A DNA stretch of 64,000 bases. It comes from Pycnopodia helianthoides (lineage: Eukaryota > Echinodermata > Asteroidea > Forcipulatida > Asteriidae). Each line of letters opens with the position of its first letter. Within the stretch, counting starts at the first letter, position 1. The DNA lies in NCBI GenBank assembly GCA_032158295.1, contig CM063244.1, positions 7,115,097 through 7,179,096 on the forward strand. The letters are read 5' to 3'. Below are positions 57,246 to 64,000 of this stretch, piece after piece. The translations under genes and the position numbers were made by a program. Below the pieces are notes generated by a model, which was not told the origin of the DNA, searched no databases, and worked only from the letters and a program-made list of their open reading frames with translations.

Positions 57246-58590
57246 AGTCAGTGTACTTTGTGCTTCTAAGTGCTGCATAAAAAAAAATCCCAGTTAAGTA
57301 GGTCACCATGTTGGACTAAAACGAAAGACCATGCACTATCTAGAGTAGATGTCTCAACTGTAAGCTTATACCTACACAGTGCAATCAATTGTACGGAAAT
57401 GATGACAATTTAAGCCCTGATAAAACCGCAGTGAGTACCGAGTAATATTAACATTCATCCCCCTAAATATTCACATGTAGCCCCCCCCCCCCCAATAAAA
57501 GGGGGTGAATCTGGTACACACATAACATTATAATGTTTCTTGTTGGCATGCTGGTATCATTTTAGGCTCATAGCTTCACATCAATAAATCAATAGCAAAC
57601 GAAGATGAGCCAATATCTGGATTGATGAATCACTATTGTACATCGCTCGGAGTTTCCCCCCTATCTCGTTCCAGTCTTCAATTTCCTGCTGCCCCACAAC
57701 TGCAGAGAACCGGGTCATTGGACGGGAGTCAAGTTATTATCGTGGGCAACGGGTTCGTATCTAGGTAAGAAAGCGCCCCCCACCCTACCCCCCTCCCTCC
57801 TTTCGAAATACCCCACAGTTAATTACATTCCAGCGAGAAAACCGCGGGGAATTCTCCAACTGAATAACATCATCACAGAGAATATAGTGCAGCGCGGGGG
57901 GTCAATGAATATTCATTATCATAGGGGTTGGATTGATGGCTGCTGACCCTATAACCTAACTCGTCCTTATACGTGGAATTGGTTAGGATTAATATTCCTT
58001 CTCAGAAAGCAATGTCTGATTGAAAAATTGACCAAGGGAGAGATCCCATTCCCCACCCAGGTTTAATCAAGACAGAAAGTCTGCTTGACTAGACTTATGG
58101 ATGGATTATGCAGACAGGAGACACTGTATGAGCAAACGTTCATGAATACATTATGAGAACGATAACATTTTCAGTCTTAATTTAAAGAAAATAAACACTG
58201 AATATTATCAAGAACCACTGCTCCCCACCCACCTCCGGTCAAAAGAAAGTGTGAATATTTTGCTTTCAATCACACAAATACACTCAAGCAACAAAAGAGA
58301 CATAGATACAAGTTTAGATTTCGAACTACCGATGTTTAAACAATCTGATTTTGTGTTTGCAAAAAAAAATCAATTTCAATTTTTAAAAATGTAAAAAATT
58401 TAGCTCGAAAATTGAGGTGGGTGTGGGTCAAAAGAAAATTGATAATTCTGAATGGCCGTTTAGTTTTAATAGGTACAGCTGTGATGGTCCAAACATGGCC
58501 GACAATGTTTGGTCGTAAGTATTATTTGAAGCTTTGCATGGTGTGGAAAAATAGGAAGGAACAATAAATAAATAAATAAATAGTAAACTT
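57246..58590. other. Non-coding stretch; possible conserved regulatory segment at 57600-58010
   Basis: A C run is at 57480-57494. The 57600-58010 part is non-repetitive and has words such as AATGAATATTCATT, GTTAATTACATT and GGTTAGGATTAATATT, typical of homeodomain and Otx-like sites. Function is not shown. Confidence 0.35.
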
Positions 58591-58738
58591 GCGGGTACAA
58601 CCATGTGTAAATCTCTTTTGTGAGAGTGGTGGTTCTCCTGAAGACGAGCAGGACATACTGTTCAAAAAGTCGAGATCACATCGGCTCTTTTCAGAGCCAA
58701 CACTCTCACAAAATAGATTTACACATGGTTGTACCCGC
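58591..58738 (+). mobile_element. Inverted-repeat element carrying a histone-type stem-loop
   Basis: 38-base arms at 58591-58628 and 58701-58738 are reverse complements with one mismatch. Inside, 58683-58698 reads GGCTCTTTTCAGAGCC, exactly the canonical 3'-end stem-loop of metazoan replication-dependent histone mRNAs, which binds SLBP. No histone coding sequence and no obvious U7-binding purine element are nearby. It may have been captured from a histone gene. Confidence 0.75.
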
Positions 58739-58934
58739 TAGTTTACTACTTAGTTCCTTCCTATGTTTGGTCGTATTGAAATTGCCACAGGACCAAGTAA
58801 AACTAAACACCTTACTTTCCACGGGTTGATTTCTGTTTCTTGTGAACTACTTACAAAGTTTGTAAATTAGTGTTTAAATTGTTATACAAGCATTTCATGT
58901 ACAATGAACTTATCAAGGTTGACCCCGTCTCCAT

Positions 58935-59302
58935 AGGCAGGGTATATTTTCGGTAAATTGTACATGTATATCCCAACATACACATAAATGCCAAACCTCA
59001 ATTTAACGGTCATCGAAGTTGCAATAAAATAATGAAAGAAAAAACACCTTTGTTGCATGGATTGTGTGCTTTCAAATGCATGTGAAAAGCGTCATGCCTG
59101 AAGCCTTTCTCATACTTAGATATTTTAGTGAGAACATACCTCTTTCTCAAAAACTACATTTTACTTCAGAGGGAGTCGGTTCCCACATGACATGCATGAA
59201 TGTTTTATACTATCAGCAGCTCTCAGGTGCTCCCTATATACCTTGTAAGGTTTTACGGTAATGTATTTCTTGAGTAATTACCAAAAGTATCCACTGCCTT
59301 TG
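58935..59302 (-). mobile_element. MITE, family C, copy 4
   Basis: Starts AGGCAGGGTATATTTTCGGTAA and ends TAATTACCAAAAGTATCCACTGCCTTT. The interior matches 1504-1883 in reverse ('gaagcctttctcat', 'ctcagaggg..' type blocks). The TTAA ends are worn. Confidence 0.72.
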
Positions 59303-61562
59303 GTACACAAAACAGTACAATACAAAAGGACATTTACACACCGCTATTTCATCAAGATCGCAGCAAAAGTCCTTGGCCTTTCTCGGTCATTAGCAACAGC
59401 AAAGACCGGGTCATTATCCTTTTACATCCATATTTAAAGACAATGCCAGGGTCACTTCCGAAAATGAATGAATTTTAAATGTTTATTTGTTTTTAAGTTG
59501 TACATATTTAAAAGGAATTAATTGAAGGAACCAAAAAAAGGCATTGTGGCTCCCTATGGGCAAGATGGAGGCGAATTCTTTATAACCAAGGTTTCAAGTT
59601 TTGTTCAGGAAAAAATGCGGCAATATTACATTAAACATTGCAGTTTCTCAACAACCAAAATTTAGAGAGTGTAACAAAATAAAGTGACTGCAAGGCTCTG
59701 TAGTCAAGGCTGTATAACAAAACAAAATCCATTAATTTGTCGAAATTGAGAAAGTACTTATTTCTACTTTTAATGAAAAGGACTTTGTCGACGAAAGATA
59801 CAAGGGTGTTCTCGTCTTCACAACTTTGAAGCAATTATACTGACAAGATATAGAGACCGAGGCAAGCCACCAGTTTGTAACACAAAGGTCACGGTGATGG
59901 ACATGGATATCTTCATACATACTCCTGAGGGCACGGGTTATTTATGCACACAATTTTGTTTGTCTAAAAATATACGAGATGACGAGAGATGACAAGGATG
60001 ATGATGCTTCAGTATAATGATGTGATAGAAATCAGGATGAGGAGGATGCGGTGAGATCCAGGGGGAGCAGATCAAGAATACACTACAGATGAGGATAGTC
60101 ATGATAATGGATGGAGCCATTAAGATTTGACAGATGTATTTTGTTTGAAGAAGGCGGCTCTTATTATAACACTTTCAGAAGTCCATTAAAAAAAATGCCA
60201 CATTATTTGTATTATAATAGTTTTCTTTTTTCTTTTTAAGAACTTACAAGTCTTGCAAGTATTTTACACAATCAGACACAATACCGCGAGTGAGTTTCCT
60301 TCTTTCACACGATAAAAGTTCAAGGCTCCCTTTTTAGGTTGCTGGAAGTTCCTGCAAGTCTTGATCTAGCTTTCGGCACACTTCATCCCACACCCCACCC
60401 CCACCCCCCCCCCCAAAGTATTGCTGAAAACATCTCGACGTATCACTAGCCAGTGCTTTATTTCTAGGTCAATTTCACTTTCACTTGGTTAAGCAATTAC
60501 TTCCACTATGCAGCTCTTTGGAAATGGACCAAGCAAGCTGGAAAATGCACGTGTGTCACACAGACCCAATAGGCCTAAGTGTATGTTCTTAAGATGTGTG
60601 CCATCTTCAAAGCCAGTCAACGTTAATTCAAAGAGAAAGAGAGAGAGGGTGGGGTAGGGGAGAAGGGGGAGAGGGTTCGGATAATTTCAGACTGATTTAT
60701 TTTTCAGGATGACAATAAGAATAATGTCCTGTTAGTTTTTTTTTAAATATATATATACAAACATAAACACAGTATTTTATGACAGGTATCCGCATGTGTC
60801 TCGGCACCGTAATGAAGGTCCTTCGACTACACAACTACCTTTAGAATTACGCCCGACGCACCTCCCGTCAACAGAGGGGGCTATTTTCCTGACCTGCGTC
60901 TTACATCTGTCATGCCTCATTCTGGAAATTCCTTCAAGTTTCATTATTCAAAACAAACCACACATCAACTCATCAAGTTTTCCTCTCTCTCACCGGAAAT
61001 ATTGCTCGGCTTCAACAAAAACTATAGAGAGGTTTCTCTCGACTTGGAAGACGTCCAAAAAGCTTCTCAAGTGCATGCCCAGAATTCCACTTGATGTAGG
61101 TTTTTTTTATTTCCGTCTCTCTATCTCTTCTTTTCTTTCTTCTTTTATAAAAACCATGGATCATGGATGCGTTACAGGCCGCTTCAATCTGTCCAAACAA
61201 CTTAAGTATCGTTCTTGTCAAGTTAAAGTTGATGATTTACAAGTTGTAGAACTATTAACGCTCTTTGCCGGAGGAGCCAGTAGAAGTGACTGATAAAAAA
61301 AGGAGAACGCTGGCTACGAAAACTGGGGCGGTTAAAATGTAACTAAAAAAAGAAAAACCCTTGAAATCAAAGATTTACAAACAATGATTGTGCTCGTCTG
61401 GCTTGTTGGATTACTTGACATGGTAAAAAAAATTGAATCCATTAGGGATTCTGTTACACGTACAACTGAAGATAACTCACTCCCTCATACTTTGCAATGA
61501 ACATTGGTTCAAACACCCAGTCAGGCGTTTTGTACATGAAATGTTGCTCAGGGCAAAACTTA
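59303..61562. other. Stretch without a recognised gene
   Basis: A 165-codon + strand frame (60796-61293) is the longest open frame here but has no recognisable domain, signal or splice support. An overlapping - strand frame is also open. GA-rich simple sequence is at about 60633-60675 and a C run at 60403. Confidence 0.4.
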
Positions 61563-61955
61563 TTAAAGGTATACATGCAGGATTGGTAGAGCTGACAGAA
61601 AAGCCGCACACATTGTTCATGTTGTGAGTGATCAACCATAATACATGAATTTAACAAACCTGTGAAAATTTGGGCTTAACCCATTGTGTGAGTCAGGAGA
61701 AAATAGAGACAAATAAGCATGTAAACACATTGTCCTGAATTTTTTGTTGTAACAACCGAAATCAGCTATTGCATTTTTTTCTTTTTCTTTTTAAAGGTTT
61801 CAGATACAGCTTTCTCGAATATGACTTCATTTCAGAGGGAAATTTTTCACTGAAGAAATGGTTCTAGTATGAACTTCATAATCAGTAAGCTTTCAGACTA
61901 AAATTCACCAATTATGTTTTTTTTTATCCTTACCAATCCCGTGTAATACCTCTAA
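61563..61955 (+). mobile_element. TTAA-type MITE, family B, copy 3 (best ends)
   Basis: The left end TTAAAGGTATACATGCAGGATTGGTA is inverted against TACCAATCCCGTGTAATACCTCTAA at the right. The interior matches other family B copies. This copy shows that family B also uses TTAA-type ends. Confidence 0.75.
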
Positions 61956-62845
61956 TCCAATAAGCAAATTCTGCATGTCAAGAAAACTAATAAGGCTTTG
62001 ATTTAAATCTGTGTTTCCCCTGAAGGGCTTAAAAAGTACAGTGTGCTTTATGACCACATCAGAGAAAGACGAAATTATGAATTGACTCCCAAACCTGGAA
62101 TTTTTTTTTTCCATCTTCTTGTTTTTACTAAGCACACCATATAAGCAACCTGTGTGAAGATTTCATTATCAATCCAGTATCCACTAATATGTGACACAAC
62201 TAAGTAAGCTTGGGCGGTTCCAGAAATTTCAGGCTCGGTTCCGTTTCTGAAAAAAGACTCATAATAACAAACCTGTGAAAGTTATGCTCAATTGGTTATC
62301 AGAGCCCCCCCCCCCCCCACTCACCCACACACACATTTATGAGGACTCTTATTGGAAAATGAGTGCATCACAAAACTGAATTTGGCCTTGGAGCCCCTCT
62401 TTAACTTCATTACAGTAATTATAAAAAAACACCGCTGCTGAAGTGTTCCTTATGCATGCAGTGCAGTTGGTTACCTCAAAAGTATGCCTCAATGGACAAG
62501 GCCCTTGTACTGTATAACGTTCAAAAGGCCATTTTGACACTCCTGGTCAGCACCTAAAGCAAAACTGACTGTAATCGAGGCCAACAATATAATCTCAATT
62601 AAAAATCTTCAGGTCAGATCATTCCAACAGCGAGAGAGGAAGAACCAATTTCCAGAGGAAATTAAGGGAAATTGTTTTATTATTATTTTTTCTAAAGTGT
62701 GCAAATCAATAATATGTATGTCTTGATGCCATGCCTGACCAATGATAATTGATGCATTAGTCCATCGGTCGGGTTGATATCAATGCTCATAGACTAAAAG
62801 TATCACACCCATCGAGTTGTTCCTTTTTCGGTAACCCAACATTTT

Positions 62846-63192
62846 GGGTGATCAACCATCTACATGAAATAACAACCCTGTTTAAATTTGGGCTTACATG
62901 TACATGTAAATCGTTGTATGAGTCAGGAGAAAATAGTGAAAAACTATGCACACTTTTTAGCATGTTAATTGTAAACACAATGTCCTTAATTTTGGTTTGT
63001 AATCAACCGAAATTAGCTGTTGTGCTTTTTTTAAAATGTTTTTAGAGAAAGTTTTCCCAAAATATGACTTCTTTTCAGAGGGAAATATTTCACACAGACC
63101 AAAATGGTTCTAGTATGAACTTCATAATCAGTAAGCTTTCAGACTAAAATTAAACAATGTTTTTTTTCCCTTACCAATTATGTATTAAATAC
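62846..63192 (+). mobile_element. MITE-like repeat, family B, copy 4
   Basis: Shares 'gtgatcaaccat.tacatgaaataac', 'gagtcaggagaaaatagtgaaaaa', 'gacttcttttcagagggaaatatttcacaca' and 'atggttctagtatgaacttcataatcagtaagctttcagact' with copy 3. Confidence 0.72.
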
Positions 63193-63345
63193 GTTTAAAA
63201 GGGTGTGCACAACATTGGTAAGAAAATATAAATGTTCAGTTTTTCACGTAACTTACATTGCATAAAAACAGAAAAAAAGATGGTCATGGTGGAAAACTTT
63301 CCTTTGGAATAGTGTTTCCTGAAATGGTATAGTTTTTGAGAAGTG
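63192..63345 (-). mobile_element. MITE family J partial copy
   Basis: 'tttaaaagggtgtgcacaacattggtaag' and 'agatggtcatggtggaaaac' are the reverse complement of the right half of 43819-44165. It directly abuts family B copy 4. Confidence 0.55.
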
Positions 63346-63461
63346 AGTAACAGGTCTGCTTATACAGCCTATTGAGAAATTGGGCCCAGGGTCCCCTCTT
63401 TATTCCCTTATCAAAAACTAAGAGCTGCTTATACATGTGTAAGCATAATAAGGCCAAAAAA

Positions 63462-63836
63462 GGGTTCTGTTTCCGATTACATGTCATTGAAAAATAGGGT
63501 CGGTAGGTCGGAAAGTTTTTTTATTTTGCGTTTTTTTTTTATTCCCATACGATTGACGACGTCCACGATCGTTCATGTGTTGAGCGCAATCAACGGATTT
63601 GCACAACGAATTAGGCAAAATTGTGCGCAATCTTCAGTTTGCGCTCTTTATATTGGCAGTTCAAGCAGCCGTTTCAGATTGCGCAAGCCCATGGAATGCG
63701 CTTCACACATTTAAAAAAAAAAAAAATTTCCACCCCGTTTTTTTCCCGTTTTCCCCCCGTTTTTTTAAAAGGTCGAATAAAAAGTTTAGGGTCGCGGCGT
63801 AAAACTAGGGTCGGTCGGGAACCGGAAACAGAACCC
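63462..63836. mobile_element. Inverted-repeat element with GGGTTCTGTTTCCG ends
   Basis: Perfect 14-base termini at 63462-63475 and 63823-63836. Inside are GGGTCGGTAGGTCGG near the left and TAGGGTCGGTCGG near the right, the latter in direct rather than inverted orientation. It is about 375 bp, non-coding. Confidence 0.65.
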
Positions 63837-63852
63837 ATTTGGGGGGGGGGGG

Positions 63853-64000
63853 GGCTAAGTAACTAAGCACAAAAAGTACCTAAGCACGAAACACTTTTTG
63901 CTTACCAGAATAAAGTCACAAGCCAAAACACCATGTCACATGTATCATTTCTGACTGGGTCCCTGTGTCTTTTAGCTCAGCAGAAAATTGTTAAGCAATA
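63853..64000. mobile_element. Interspersed repeat, family G, copy 3, cut by window edge
   Basis: Shares 'ctaagcacaaaaagtacctaagcac', 'gcttaccagaataa', 'catgtcacatgtatcat' and 'cagcagaaaattgttaagcaata' with 38790-38957. Confidence 0.6.

Noticed and set aside
60796..61293. 165-codon open frame on the + strand
   Set aside because: No domain, no splice or promoter support, and an opposing frame is open over part of it.

Overview
This window is a gene-poor, repeat-rich stretch of animal nuclear DNA. It is AT-rich, has no operon-like gene packing, and the few convincing coding pieces are short exons with GT/AG splice sites and matching phases. It holds many short TTAA-flanked inverted-repeat elements, tRNA-derived SINEs and decayed LINE ends. 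The repeat style resembles sea-star or other echinoderm genomes, but that placement comes from general knowledge and I could not search it.

Genes. Two loci have good coding evidence. On the + strand, a single LDL-receptor class A exon (5476-5598) is the only visible part of a larger secreted or membrane protein. On the - strand, the 3' half of a membrane-bound endonuclease/exonuclease/phosphatase (EEP) fold protein spans about 50937 down to 32155. Its four exons join in perfect phase (50937-50760, 50039-49833, 36692-36473, 32874-32155), with a possible extra in-phase exon at 48694-48482. Its 5' exons were not found and probably lie beyond the window. The exon carrying the GDLN motif has an apparent one-base frameshift. 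The last exon holds a cysteine-rich segment and hydrophobic membrane segments between two catalytic motifs that are normally close together.

Repeats by region. 0-5 kb: TTAA elements at 858-1235 and 1504-1883, CGCGAGA-motif tandem repeats near 2.5-2.8 kb, a SINE at 2.9 kb and a 113-bp tandem duplication at 4.5 kb. 5-17 kb: the LDLa exon, a telomere-like CCCTAA tract, GGGTCA-rich repeats, SINEs (one carrying a nested palindromic element), TTAA elements, and a duplicated block with CRE palindromes. 17.2-17.5 kb: a clean 37-bp satellite. 19-32 kb: SINEs, GGGTT tracts, LINE remnants and a tRNA-like SINE. 32-51 kb: the EEP gene, whose 13-kb intron holds many mobile elements. 51-64 kb: a roughly 163-bp tandem array with an open frame, a LINE 3' end with a (CAATA)n tail, several inverted-repeat elements, and one element carrying a canonical histone 3' stem-loop sequence.

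Most of the remaining sequence is intergenic or intronic with no recognisable feature. Long reading frames there are best explained by chance or by transposon remnants.
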